Shown here: positions 26,483 through 35,343 of the stretch, one piece after another
Layout of the letters: every line of letters begins with the position of its first letter
How positions within the stretch are numbered: the stretch's first letter is position 1
NCBI GenBank assembly: GCA_039636865.1
Contig: CP144172.1
Coordinates: 2,542,001-2,606,000, forward strand
Direction: 5' to 3'
Origin: Dermatophilaceae bacterium Sec6.4
Lineage (GTDB): Bacteria; Actinomycetota; Actinomycetes; Actinomycetales; Dermatophilaceae
Length of the DNA stretch: 64,000 nt
Made by a program: the position numbers and the translations under genes
Notes under the pieces: model-generated
What the model saw: only the letters and a program-made list of their open reading frames with translations
Database searches by the model: none
What the model was told of the DNA's origin: nothing

Positions 26483-28914
26483 CCCCGCAGCCGCTCCATC
26501 CCCGGATCCACCAGCGGCTCCGCTGCCACCACCGCGTCCAGTCTGCGGTCGAAGTAGCCGATCTGCAGCCGCGTTCCCACCGTGGTCAGCGCATTCGGCA
26601 GCCAGGCGTACGCCACACCGGAGCCGATCGTGTGCCCGTACGCGGCACTCGTCACGTACCCGACACAGGTGTCACCGTCGTAGACCGGCTCCTTCCCCGA
26701 GGCGGTCTCGCCAGGTTCGCTGAGCACCAGACACGTGAGCTGCCGGTGCGAGCGGTCCTTGCGCGCCAGCAGAGCGTCCCTGCCGATGAAGTCGCGCTCG
26801 GAGCGCACGGCGAATCCGACACCGGCTGCATAGGGGTCGTGTTCAGCGGTCATGTCCGACCCGTAGGACCGGTACCCCTTCTCCAGGCGCAGGCTGGTGA
26901 ATGCGCCTCGCCCGGCAGCGATGATCCCGTGCTCCTGGCCCGCCTCGAAGAGGATGTCCCAGAGCCGCTCGCCCTGATCCGCGGTGGTGTACAGCTCCCA
27001 ACCCAGCTCACCGACATACGACAATCGGAGTGCGGTCACGGCGACCGGACCCACGTAGCAACTGACCCCCCGGAAGTATTTCAAACCGTCCGGGCCGAGA
27101 TCGACGTCGGTCAACGGCTGCAGCACCTTGCGGGCATTCGGACCCCACAGCCCGATGCAACAGGTGCCCGCCGTGATGTCGCGCACCTGTGCGGATCCGT
27201 CGGGTAGCAGGTGACGCTGCATCCACGCCAGGTCCGCGTTCCCGTTCGCGCCCACCTGGTAGTGGTCGACCCCCAGCCGAGCGACGGTGATGTCACTGCG
27301 AATGCCGCCGTCGTGGTCCAGCATCAGGCAGTAGGTGACCGCGCCGACTGATTTCGCAACATTGGCCGTGACCAACCGCCCCAGGAACGCTGTCGCGCCC
27401 GGCCCGGTGACCTCAAGGCGCTTCAGCGCGGTCATGTCGTACATCGCGACCGTCCTGCGGGTGGCCTGCGCTTCGGCAGCCACGATCGGCGACCAGTACC
27501 GCGCGGCCCACTCCCCGAGATCGGGAATATCTGCGTCCTCGTCCAGGGCCTTGTTCGCTTCGTACCACTGCGGACGTTCCCATCCGGCCGCTTCCAGGAA
27601 CTGTGCTCCCAGCTCCTGCTGCCGGCGGTAGAACGGGCTGACCCGTAACGGTCGTAGATCGCTCGGCGGCTGCAGGGGATGCAGGATGTCGTAGACCTCA
27701 TCGAAGTTGCGGCAGTCGCGGGCCAGCACATAGTCCGGTGCGGTCTGATGCGGCTCGAAACGCGCCAGGTCGCACTCATGCAGGTCGAACGAGGTGCACA
27801 CCCCATCGACCAGGAGCTCGGCCACGGCGCGACCGACCCCCGCCGAGTGGGTCACCCACACTGCCTCTGCGACCCAGAAACCGGCTACGTCCGGCGCCTG
27901 TCCGATCAGCGGCATGCCGTCGGTGGTGAAGGAGAACAGCCCGTTGAAGCCGGACTCGATGCTGGTTTCCCGCAGCGCCGGCAGCAGGGCCTGCGTCTGC
28001 TCCCAGGCCGGAGCGAAGTCCTCAGGGGTGAACTGCAGCACCGACGGCATCGGTGCATCCTTCGACCAGGACGCGATGTCGTTCGCGTCCAGCGGCATCG
28101 CCCGGTGTCCGTAGTAACCGACCCCGAACCGGTCGAACTTCTCCCGGTAGTACAGGTCCTGGCCCTGATGACGCAGGATCGGCAGGGTCGCCTCCTGGGT
28201 GCGGCCGGCGAGCGCGGGCACCGGTGCGGTCCAGGCCATCTGGTGCCCCAACGGGGTCAACGGCAGGCTCAGGCCGACCATCGCGGCCACTTTCGGACCC
28301 CAGATGCCGGCACAGCACACCACGATGTCGGCCGGGATCTCACCGTGATCGGTGAGCACCGCGCGCACAGCGCCCCCGGTGACCAACACCTCCTTCACCT
28401 CGTGCTGCCCGAGCAGCCGCGCGCCCGCGCCCGCGGCGCGGTCCAACTGCGCCTGCACGCCCTGCACCGCACGCGCCAGGCCGTCGGTGGGCACGAACAG
28501 CCCACCGAGCACCTGATCGCCATCGAGTAACGGATACCGCTGCAGAGTTGACTGCGCGTCCAGTACCTCCGCGTGCACACCCCAGGACGACAGCCATCCG
28601 TGGCGCCGGTGCAGCTCCTGCAGGCGCTCCGGCGTCGTGGCGACCTCCAGGCCACCGACCTGCAGGAAACACGACGCACCGTCGACCGTGAGACCGCGGT
28701 ACTTCTCAACGGTGTAGCGGGCCAGGTCGGTCAGCAGCTTGGTCGGGCTGGCCTGGAACACCAGACCCGGTGCATGCGAGCTCGAACCACCCGTCGCCGG
28801 TAACTCGCCCTGATCGACGACGGTGACGTCGGTCCATCCCTTCAGGGTGAGCTCATCGGCGAGCGCTGCGCCGACGACGCCCGCGCCGATGATGACGACC
28901 GTGGGACCAGTCAT
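26479..28914 (-). CDS. Dimethylglycine oxidase/dehydrogenase, folate-coupled
   Basis: Protein of 811 residues with three parts: an N-terminal FAD oxidase domain (VVIIGAGVVGAALADEL), a middle oxidoreductase domain, and a C-terminal aminomethyltransferase (GcvT-like) domain ending near GSGVAYAWLP. In ATGGSSSHAPGLVFQ, His47 is in the position where related enzymes attach FAD covalently. The length and layout match actinobacterial dimethylglycine oxidase, which forms sarcosine and passes the methylene group to tetrahydrofolate. Sarcosine dehydrogenase has a similar layout, but the betaine genes favour dimethylglycine. It follows the binding-protein gene in the transporter operon. Confidence 0.87.
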   Translation of the reverse strand: MTGPTVVIIGAGVVGAALADELTLKGWTDVTVVDQGELPATGGSSSHAPGLVFQASPTKLLTDLARYTVEKYRGLTVDGASCFLQVGGLEVATTPERLQELHRRHGWLSSWGVHAEVLDAQSTLQRYPLLDGDQVLGGLFVPTDGLARAVQGVQAQLDRAAGAGARLLGQHEVKEVLVTGGAVRAVLTDHGEIPADIVVCCAGIWGPKVAAMVGLSLPLTPLGHQMAWTAPVPALAGRTQEATLPILRHQGQDLYYREKFDRFGVGYYGHRAMPLDANDIASWSKDAPMPSVLQFTPEDFAPAWEQTQALLPALRETSIESGFNGLFSFTTDGMPLIGQAPDVAGFWVAEAVWVTHSAGVGRAVAELLVDGVCTSFDLHECDLARFEPHQTAPDYVLARDCRNFDEVYDILHPLQPPSDLRPLRVSPFYRRQQELGAQFLEAAGWERPQWYEANKALDEDADIPDLGEWAARYWSPIVAAEAQATRRTVAMYDMTALKRLEVTGPGATAFLGRLVTANVAKSVGAVTYCLMLDHDGGIRSDITVARLGVDHYQVGANGNADLAWMQRHLLPDGSAQVRDITAGTCCIGLWGPNARKVLQPLTDVDLGPDGLKYFRGVSCYVGPVAVTALRLSYVGELGWELYTTADQGERLWDILFEAGQEHGIIAAGRGAFTSLRLEKGYRSYGSDMTAEHDPYAAGVGFAVRSERDFIGRDALLARKDRSHRQLTCLVLSEPGETASGKEPVYDGDTCVGYVTSAAYGHTIGSGVAYAWLPNALTTVGTRLQIGYFDRRLDAVVAAEPLVDPGMERLRG

Positions 28915-28945
28915 GGCAACTCCGTGTGTGAGGTCGGGATTTCGG

Positions 28946-29950
28946 TCAGAATTTCTTGGCACCGGGGATACCGGCCAGCCAGGCATTCACCTTCGCGGGG
29001 TTGGCGGCGACCCACTTCTGCGCGGCCGCGGCAGGGGTCATCTTGTCCTCGGCGATGTAGCGCGCAATGACGTTCTGGTCGGCATTGGTCCACTTGAAGG
29101 CCTGCGCGAGCTTGAAGGCCGCCGGGTTGCCGGTCTCCAACCGGGTCGAGGCGATCTTGTTGAGCTTGTAATCGGGGTAGTCGCACTTGACGTCCTGAGC
29201 CTTGGCGTCGCAACCGGCCGTGTACGCGGGCAGAGTCACCTTCTTCAGTGCCACCTCCGACAGGAACCACTGCGGGCTGTAGAAGTACCCCAGCATGGGG
29301 GTCTTCTTGGCCTGAGCCTGGCGGAAGGAGGTGATCAGCGCCGCCTCGCTACCGGCGTAGACGACCTTGTAGTTCAGTTTGAGGTTCTTGACCAGGGCAG
29401 CATCGTTGGTCACGAATGCCGGGTCGCCGTCGAGCAGCTGGCCCTTGCCGCCCGATTCGGAGGTCTTGAACAAGCTCGCGTATTTGTTGAGGTTCTTCCA
29501 GTCGGTGATGCCCGGGTACTTCGCGACCATCCACGGCGGCACGTACCACCCGATCTGCCCCACGTTGCCGGTGGGCCCGAGGTCCTTGGCGACCTTCTGG
29601 TCGGTGATGTACTGCTTCACCAGATCTTCGTGCCCCCAGTTCTCCATGATGAGGTCGATCTGACCGGTGGAGAAGCCCTTCCAGGCAACCTGCTCCGCGA
29701 GCGGGATCTGCTTGACCTGGCAGCCCAACGCCTTGGTGGCGACCTCGGTGTACACGGCAGCATCCGCGGTGTAGCCGACCCAGTCGTTCATCGCCAGGTT
29801 GATGGCGCCGCAGGGCGCGCCCTTGGCAGCGGTCTTGGCGGAGCCTGATCCACCTGCTGCAGCGCCGACCTTGGCTCCGCCGCAGGCTGTCAGTCCAAGC
29901 GCCAGCACAGCGAAGGTCACTGCGCCGGAACGGATGTGATTGCGTTGCAT
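28946..29950 (-). CDS. Glycine betaine/choline ABC transporter, lipoprotein substrate-binding subunit
   Basis: Secreted lipoprotein of 334 residues (OpuAC/ProX type). A signal peptide ends in the lipobox LTACGG. Aromatic-rich segments NDWVGYTADAAVY, ENWGHED, GWYVPPWM and YFYSPQWFLSE could form the aromatic cage that binds a quaternary ammonium. The gene comes last among the transporter genes on the transcript. The CTCCTTTTT before the start gives an AAAGGAG ribosome-binding site on the coding strand. Betaine, choline or both are possible ligands. Confidence 0.9.
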   Translation of the reverse strand: MQRNHIRSGAVTFAVLALGLTACGGAKVGAAAGGSGSAKTAAKGAPCGAINLAMNDWVGYTADAAVYTEVATKALGCQVKQIPLAEQVAWKGFSTGQIDLIMENWGHEDLVKQYITDQKVAKDLGPTGNVGQIGWYVPPWMVAKYPGITDWKNLNKYASLFKTSESGGKGQLLDGDPAFVTNDAALVKNLKLNYKVVYAGSEAALITSFRQAQAKKTPMLGYFYSPQWFLSEVALKKVTLPAYTAGCDAKAQDVKCDYPDYKLNKIASTRLETGNPAAFKLAQAFKWTNADQNVIARYIAEDKMTPAAAAQKWVAANPAKVNAWLAGIPGAKKF

Positions 29951-30003
29951 GACAATCTCCTTTTTCGGGATAAGTGGAGCCAGAGCGAAAGTGCGCAGTC
30001 AGG

Positions 30004-31983
30004 TCAGGATGCCCTGCTGGGGTCGATACGGCGTGCTGCGCTCTGGGTGATGCGGTCCAGGAACACCCCGAGGAGCACGATCGCGAGTCCGGCCGCGAGA
30101 CCCTTGCCGAAGATGGACTGCTGGACGAAACCGTTGTATACGTCGTATCCCAGGGCTCCGGCACCGACCATTCCGCCCACCACCACCATCGACAACACAT
30201 AGATCAGCCCCTGGTTGGTCGCCAGCGCAAGAGACTTCGCCGCCATCGGCAGCTGTACCTGGCTGATCAGCTGCCAGGTGCTCGCCCCGGAGGATGTCGC
30301 CGCTTCGACGGTCTCGGCCGGAACCCCCTGAATACCGTCCGCCACCACCTTGACCGTGACGGGTATGGCGAAAGCCATCGCGGCGGCAATCGCGGTAAAG
30401 CGGGAGGCTCCGAACAACGCGAGGAAAGGTACGAGGTACACGAAGGCCGGCATGACCTGGAATCCGTCCAGGATGGGGCGGATGATCCGCTCGACCCGGC
30501 GATCGCGACCCATCCACACGCCGAGCACGATGCCGACGATCATGGTCAGGGCAGTGGCGACCAGGGTCATCGCCAATGTTGCCATCGCGTCCTGCCAGAC
30601 ACCCAGCATCACCACCAGCAGCAGACAGACAACGGTGGCGACCACAGCCCAGCGGCCGCCCATCAACGCCGCCGCGACGGCCATCACCCCGATCACCAAC
30701 CAGAACGGTGACCCGGTGAGTAGCGACTGCAACGGGTTGAGGACCGCCACGGTCAGGCCGTCCCGGACACCGTTCGTGACTCCGGAAAAGGTCGTCTGCA
30801 CCCAGTCGGACGCGCTCGATGCCCCGGTCACGATCTGCGGACCGATGTTGAGGGAGTCGGGGAAGACCGACGCCCAGACGAACGTGGCCGAGTCGTAGAC
30901 CGCGATGCCCACCACAACCACCCCGGCGAGGACCGCCGCACGTCGGGTACGGGTGCCGAGCACCCGTTGGGGGCCGGACCGACTGGACCGTCTGCTGACC
31001 GCTGTCGTGGTGCGGTCCAACACGACGGCGAGGACGACGATCGCCAGGCCACCGTTGACGGCGTCTCCCACATTCAGTGTCTGCAACGCCCTGATCACCG
31101 TCTGACCCAGGCCTGGGGCGGAGATCAACGCCGCAATGGTCACCATCGACAGCGCCGCCATCATCGTCTGGTTGATCCCCAACACGATGGTGCGGGTCGA
31201 CATCGGCAACAGCACCTTGCGCAAGGTCTGGTTGCGCGTGGAGCCCAGCGACTCAGCTGCCTCGACCGTCGTCAGCGACACCCCGCGGATACCGAGGTCG
31301 GTCAGTCGGATGACCGGCGGGATCGCGAAGATCAACGTGGCCACCGTCGCCGATGCCGGCCCGATCAGGAAGAGCAACGTCAACGGCGCCAGATAGACGA
31401 AGCTGGGCATCGTCTGCAGAAAGTCCAGCACCGGAAGCACGAGGCGACGCGGGGTGTCGTGCCGCCCGATCCAGATCCCGAGCGGGATTCCGATAACGAC
31501 TGCTATGAGCACTGCCCCCAGTGTCAGCGCGAGGGTGTCCATGCTCTCCTGCCACAGACCCTGCAGCCCCAGGAAGAAGAAGCCAGCACCCGCGAACAAC
31601 GCATACCGCCAGGTCGTGGCCAGCCAGGTGATGAACACGACCAGGGCGATGACACCCAGCCAGCCGATCAGCGGGGCCGGCCGGCCGAAGCCGGGTTGGG
31701 ATATCAACGACTGGATGAACGTGACGAAGTTCGTGATGCCGATCTGGATGTAGTTGATCCCGTAGACGAAGATCGGGTTGCTGTTGCGGCCGCCCGCGAT
31801 GTTGTCGTTGACGGTGTTCAGCCGATCGTGCAGCGGTGTCGTGGAAGCCGTCGCGAGGGGCAGCGTCTGCTGCCCGCGGAAAGCCAGGTACAGCACGATC
31901 CACGCCGCACCGAGCCCGATCCATGCCCACCGCGCGCGTAGCTTGGTGGTGAAAGCACCGAGCGGCACCGCGCCGGTGGTCAT
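30004..31983 (-). CDS. Double-length glycine betaine/choline ABC permease (two fused domains)
   Basis: Membrane protein of 659 residues, about twice the usual ProW length. Two homologous permease domains are visible. The first has [19 protein letters not shown] and [20 protein letters not shown]; the second has [17 protein letters not shown] and [20 protein letters not shown]. Each EAA loop contacts an ATPase subunit. Extra hydrophobic segments lie at the N-terminus and between the halves. A single chain could replace a permease dimer. It starts inside the end of the ATPase gene with a 4-nt overlap. Confidence 0.9.
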   Translation of the reverse strand: MTTGAVPLGAFTTKLRARWAWIGLGAAWIVLYLAFRGQQTLPLATASTTPLHDRLNTVNDNIAGGRNSNPIFVYGINYIQIGITNFVTFIQSLISQPGFGRPAPLIGWLGVIALVVFITWLATTWRYALFAGAGFFFLGLQGLWQESMDTLALTLGAVLIAVVIGIPLGIWIGRHDTPRRLVLPVLDFLQTMPSFVYLAPLTLLFLIGPASATVATLIFAIPPVIRLTDLGIRGVSLTTVEAAESLGSTRNQTLRKVLLPMSTRTIVLGINQTMMAALSMVTIAALISAPGLGQTVIRALQTLNVGDAVNGGLAIVVLAVVLDRTTTAVSRRSSRSGPQRVLGTRTRRAAVLAGVVVVGIAVYDSATFVWASVFPDSLNIGPQIVTGASSASDWVQTTFSGVTNGVRDGLTVAVLNPLQSLLTGSPFWLVIGVMAVAAALMGGRWAVVATVVCLLLVVMLGVWQDAMATLAMTLVATALTMIVGIVLGVWMGRDRRVERIIRPILDGFQVMPAFVYLVPFLALFGASRFTAIAAAMAFAIPVTVKVVADGIQGVPAETVEAATSSGASTWQLISQVQLPMAAKSLALATNQGLIYVLSMVVVGGMVGAGALGYDVYNGFVQQSIFGKGLAAGLAIVLLGVFLDRITQSAARRIDPSRAS

Positions 31984-33080
31984 ACCGGTTCCCGCGACAG
32001 CACCGTAGCCAGCTCCTCGCGCCCGACGTAGCCGATGACCCGATCACCGTCGACAACACGCAACCGTGCATCCGATTCCAGGATCTGACGTATTGCGTCC
32101 CGGATCACCGTTCGACTGGCAACCGTCGGACCGTCGGTGCGCTCGCCCGGCTGCTCAGGCGTCGCGATCCACCGCATCGTCAGGACGTCCTGACGAGCGA
32201 CGTCCCGCACGAAATCCCGCACATAGTCGTCGGCGGGATTACCGACCAACTCATCGCCGGTTCCGAGTTGGATGGCCGCCCCGTCGCGCATGATGAGGAT
32301 GCGGTCACCGAGCTTGAGGGCCTCGGACAGATCATGCGTCACGAAAACCATCGTCTTACCCATGTCGTGATGCAACCGGATGACCTCCGCCTGCATGTCG
32401 CGGCGGATCAGCGGGTCGAGTGCTGAGAAGGGCTCGTCGAACATCAGCAGTTCCGGGTCACCGGCCAGCGCACGTGCCAGACCCACCCGCTGTTGCATGC
32501 CGCCGGACAACTCGTGTGGGAAAGACTTCTCATAACCGGTCAGACCCACGAGGTCGATGACCTCCTGGGCCCGGGCCCAGCGGCTGGCCTTGTCGACTCC
32601 CCTGATCTCCAGTCCGTAGGCGACGTTCTCGGTGACGCTACGGTGCGGCAGCAGACCGAAGTGCTGGAAGACCATCGAGATCTTGGTACGACGGATCTCA
32701 CGCAACGTCTTGTCGTTGGCGTCCAGCAGGTTCGAGCCGTCGAGGTCGATCTCGCCGCTGGTGGGTTCGATCAGCCGTGAAAGGCAACGGATCAGGGTCG
32801 ACTTGCCGGAACCGGACAAGCCCATGATGACGAATACCTCGCCGCGTGGCACGTCGAAGGACACGTTACGAACTGCAGCCGTGCACCCCGTCTGGTCAAT
32901 GAGCTCGCGGCGCGACAGCGCGCGTAGCTGCGCCGATGCGGGGACGTCGTCGGCCTTCCTGCCGAACACCTTCCACAGGTCGCGGACCCGCAGCAGCGGC
33001 TCCTGGACATCCGACACACCGGTCGGGCGACTGCGGGAGTCGGAGCGCACTGGTCCTGTCGTGGGTGCGGTCATGTGCAT
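31980..33080 (-). CDS. Glycine betaine/choline ABC transporter ATPase with CBS domain
   Basis: ProV/OpuAA-type ATPase of 366 residues. Walker A is GLSGSGKST, the Q-loop [13 protein letters not shown], the signature LSGGMQQR and Walker [21 protein letters not shown] carries the switch His. The C-terminal region (about the last 70 residues, ending [12 protein letters not shown]) looks like one CBS motif, which in OpuA senses ionic strength. The ATG at 33080 has AAGG 4 nt upstream; an ATG two codons later at 33074 is an alternative. It is transcribed with the aldehyde dehydrogenase gene upstream. Confidence 0.9.
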   Translation of the reverse strand: MHMTAPTTGPVRSDSRSRPTGVSDVQEPLLRVRDLWKVFGRKADDVPASAQLRALSRRELIDQTGCTAAVRNVSFDVPRGEVFVIMGLSGSGKSTLIRCLSRLIEPTSGEIDLDGSNLLDANDKTLREIRRTKISMVFQHFGLLPHRSVTENVAYGLEIRGVDKASRWARAQEVIDLVGLTGYEKSFPHELSGGMQQRVGLARALAGDPELLMFDEPFSALDPLIRRDMQAEVIRLHHDMGKTMVFVTHDLSEALKLGDRILIMRDGAAIQLGTGDELVGNPADDYVRDFVRDVARQDVLTMRWIATPEQPGERTDGPTVASRTVIRDAIRQILESDARLRVVDGDRVIGYVGREELATVLSREPV

Positions 33081-33102
33081 CTCACCTTCTAGGAGTTCCG
33101 TG

Positions 33103-34581
33103 TCAGGCTTCGGCGTTGCCGAACCAACGCGGCGGTGCGGGTTCGATGTTGTGCCAGATGTGCTTGGTCTCGCGGTACTCCTCCAGACCCGCCTTACCGA
33201 GTTCGCGCCCGACCCCGCTGCGTTTGAACCCGCCCCATTCGGCTTGCGGTACGTAGGGGTGGAAGTCGTTGATCCACACCGTGCCATGCCGCAGCGCTCG
33301 CGCAACCCGTTGTCCACAACCCGGGTCACCGGTGAAGACGCCGCCGGCGAGTCCGTAGATCGTGTCGTTCGCGATCGCGACGGCATGCGCCTCGTCGCTG
33401 AATCGTTCCACGGTGAGCACCGGACCGAACGATTCTTCCTGCACGATCTGCATCGAGCTGTGGCAGTCGTCGAAGATCGTGGGCAGGTAGAAGAACCCGC
33501 CCTGCAACGCGTCGTCGGCCGGGCGGGCGCCGCCGCAGCGGAGCACGGCCCCCTCGGCGATACCTGCCGCAACATAGGACTCGACCTTCTCCCGGTGCGC
33601 CGCAGAAACAAGGGTGCCGGTTTCGGCAGCCTCGTCAAAGGGACCCCCGAGGCGGATCCGGCCGGCCCGCGCGACCAGTTCATCGACGAACTCGTCGTGA
33701 ATGCTGTCCTGCACGATCAGCCGCGAACCGGCCGAGCAGACCTGCCCGGAGTGCAGGAAGATCGCCGTCAGCGCATGGTCCAACGCGGTTTCGCGGTCTG
33801 CGTCGGCGAATACGATGTTCGGATTCTTGCCGCCCAGCTCCAGAGCGACCTTCTTGATCGTCGAAGCCGCCGACGCCATGACGGCCCGACCGGTGGCCAG
33901 GCCTCCGGTGAAGGAGATCAGATCCACGTCCGGATGGCTCGCCAACACGGCTCCGGTATCGGGACCAGCCCCCAGGACCAGGTTTCCCACACCGGCCGGC
34001 AGACCGGCGTCGGTCAGGGCCTGCAGGAACAGGATGGCGGTTGACGGGGTGAGCTCACTGGGCTTGACGATGAACGTGTTGCCCGCGAGCAACGCCGGTG
34101 CGATCTTCCAGATCGCCTGCAGGAGGGGGTAGTTCCACGGAGTGATCAGGGCACATACGCCGACCGGTTCATACTCGATACGGCTGACGATGTCGCGCCG
34201 ACCGGTGTCCACGACACGTCCGGCCGATGCACCGGCCATGCTCGCGTAGTGGCGTAGACAGGCGATCACGTCCTCCATGTCGTATTCGGCCTCGACCAGA
34301 CGCTTGCCGGTATCCAGCGCCTCCGCACGCGCAAAGTCATTCTTGCGATCCGCCAGGAGTTCAGCTGTCCGGCGCAGCAAGTCGCCGCGATCCCTCTCGG
34401 GTAATTGCGGCCACGGGCCGGAGTCGAACGCGCGTCGGGCAGCGGCGATGGCCTGTTCGCAGTCTTCGCGGCCCGCCTCGCTGACCGTCGCGACCAGCGA
34501 ACCGTCGGCCGGACAATGGATCTCGCGGACAGCACCGGAGGCCGCGCTGCGCCATTCTCCGTCGATGAACAGATCGTGCAT
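33103..34581 (-). CDS. betB: Betaine aldehyde dehydrogenase
   Basis: NAD(P)-dependent aldehyde dehydrogenase of 492 residues. [21 protein letters not shown] is the cofactor-binding region, ELGGKNPNI carries the general-base Glu and [11 protein letters not shown] the catalytic Cys. It starts [11 protein letters not shown] with GGAGG upstream. With betA it should take choline to betaine. Other aldehyde substrates are possible, but the surrounding genes support betaine aldehyde. It is the first gene of the minus-strand run of aldehyde dehydrogenase, transporter and dimethylglycine oxidase. Confidence 0.88.
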   Translation of the reverse strand: MHDLFIDGEWRSAASGAVREIHCPADGSLVATVSEAGREDCEQAIAAARRAFDSGPWPQLPERDRGDLLRRTAELLADRKNDFARAEALDTGKRLVEAEYDMEDVIACLRHYASMAGASAGRVVDTGRRDIVSRIEYEPVGVCALITPWNYPLLQAIWKIAPALLAGNTFIVKPSELTPSTAILFLQALTDAGLPAGVGNLVLGAGPDTGAVLASHPDVDLISFTGGLATGRAVMASAASTIKKVALELGGKNPNIVFADADRETALDHALTAIFLHSGQVCSAGSRLIVQDSIHDEFVDELVARAGRIRLGGPFDEAAETGTLVSAAHREKVESYVAAGIAEGAVLRCGGARPADDALQGGFFYLPTIFDDCHSSMQIVQEESFGPVLTVERFSDEAHAVAIANDTIYGLAGGVFTGDPGCGQRVARALRHGTVWINDFHPYVPQAEWGGFKRSGVGRELGKAGLEEYRETKHIWHNIEPAPPRWFGNAEA

Positions 34582-34609
34582 CCGACACCTCCCCGATTCT
34601 GTTCGTGTC

Positions 34610-34648
34610 TGTTGCTCATGTTGCCGCATGTTGTGCATTACGCACCAC
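34610..34648. promoter_or_regulatory. Candidate operator cluster upstream of betB
   Basis: TGTTG occurs three times (starts 34610, 34619, 34629), spaced about one helical turn, and CATGTTG occurs twice exactly 10 bp apart. An imperfect inverted repeat GTTGTGC-ATTAC-GCACCAC (34630-34648, one mismatch) overlaps the last copy. The cluster lies 29-67 nt upstream of betB in its divergent region with a GNAT gene. The binding protein is unknown. Confidence 0.4.
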
Positions 34649-34787
34649 CTTTTCCACACAGCTGCCGCTGAGGTTACCGCGCCGGACGAAGCCGCGGGCC
34701 GCAAATTTGCCGCCACCGACCCCGCAAGCACCCTTCGCCCAGGCATCCGGTGAGGCGCCTTTCGGACCGGCAGGACATCATGTCCGG

Positions 34788-35330
34788 ATGGATTCGCCGG
34801 AGCAGCCCACGATCGTGATCCGCCCACGACACCCGGATGATCTACCGGAGCTGACCCGCATCCTGGCCGCCCAGCAACCCCAGTCCCGCTACCCGTTTCG
34901 CTGGCCCATGCCGTTCCCGGTGGAGCAGTTCATCGCCCGCACGACCGAGGAAATGGCCTGGGTTGCGACCCGGAGTGACCGCGTCGTCGGCCATGTGTCG
35001 GTGACCACCCTCGAAGAGGATGAGATGGGCCGCTCCTGGTCAGCGGGCACCGGCCGCGCCGCCCGCGAACTGGGCTGCGTTTCAGTGCTCTTCGTGGACC
35101 ACACGCTGAGAGGGTCCGGCATCGGCGGGGCGCTGATGGACACCGCCGAAGCCTGGATCTTCGGTCGCGGCGACAGCGCGGTACTGGACGTGGTGCAACG
35201 GCACAGCAACGCGCTCGCGGTCTACCGCCACCGAGGGTGGCGCGAGATCGGAACCGCCAGGCCGCCATGGCTGCCCGATGAGGAACCACCGGTCATCCTG
35301 ATGGCCAAGGATGCGCCGACGGCCCATTGA
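34788..35330 (+). CDS. GNAT family N-acetyltransferase
   Basis: Acetyltransferase fold protein of 180 residues. VGHVSVTTLEEDE forms the central strands, VLFVDHTLRGSGIGGALMDTA is the acetyl-CoA-binding motif (RGSGIG), and HSNALAVYRHRGWREIG is the C-terminal GNAT block. The substrate is unknown. It is divergent from betB and converges on polA, ending 13 bp from the polA stop. CATCAT lies 6 nt before the ATG without a clear ribosome-binding site. Confidence 0.83.
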   Translation: MDSPEQPTIVIRPRHPDDLPELTRILAAQQPQSRYPFRWPMPFPVEQFIARTTEEMAWVATRSDRVVGHVSVTTLEEDEMGRSWSAGTGRAARELGCVSVLFVDHTLRGSGIGGALMDTAEAWIFGRGDSAVLDVVQRHSNALAVYRHRGWREIGTARPPWLPDEEPPVILMAKDAPTAH

Positions 35331-35343
35331 AAAGAGTCGTGGA

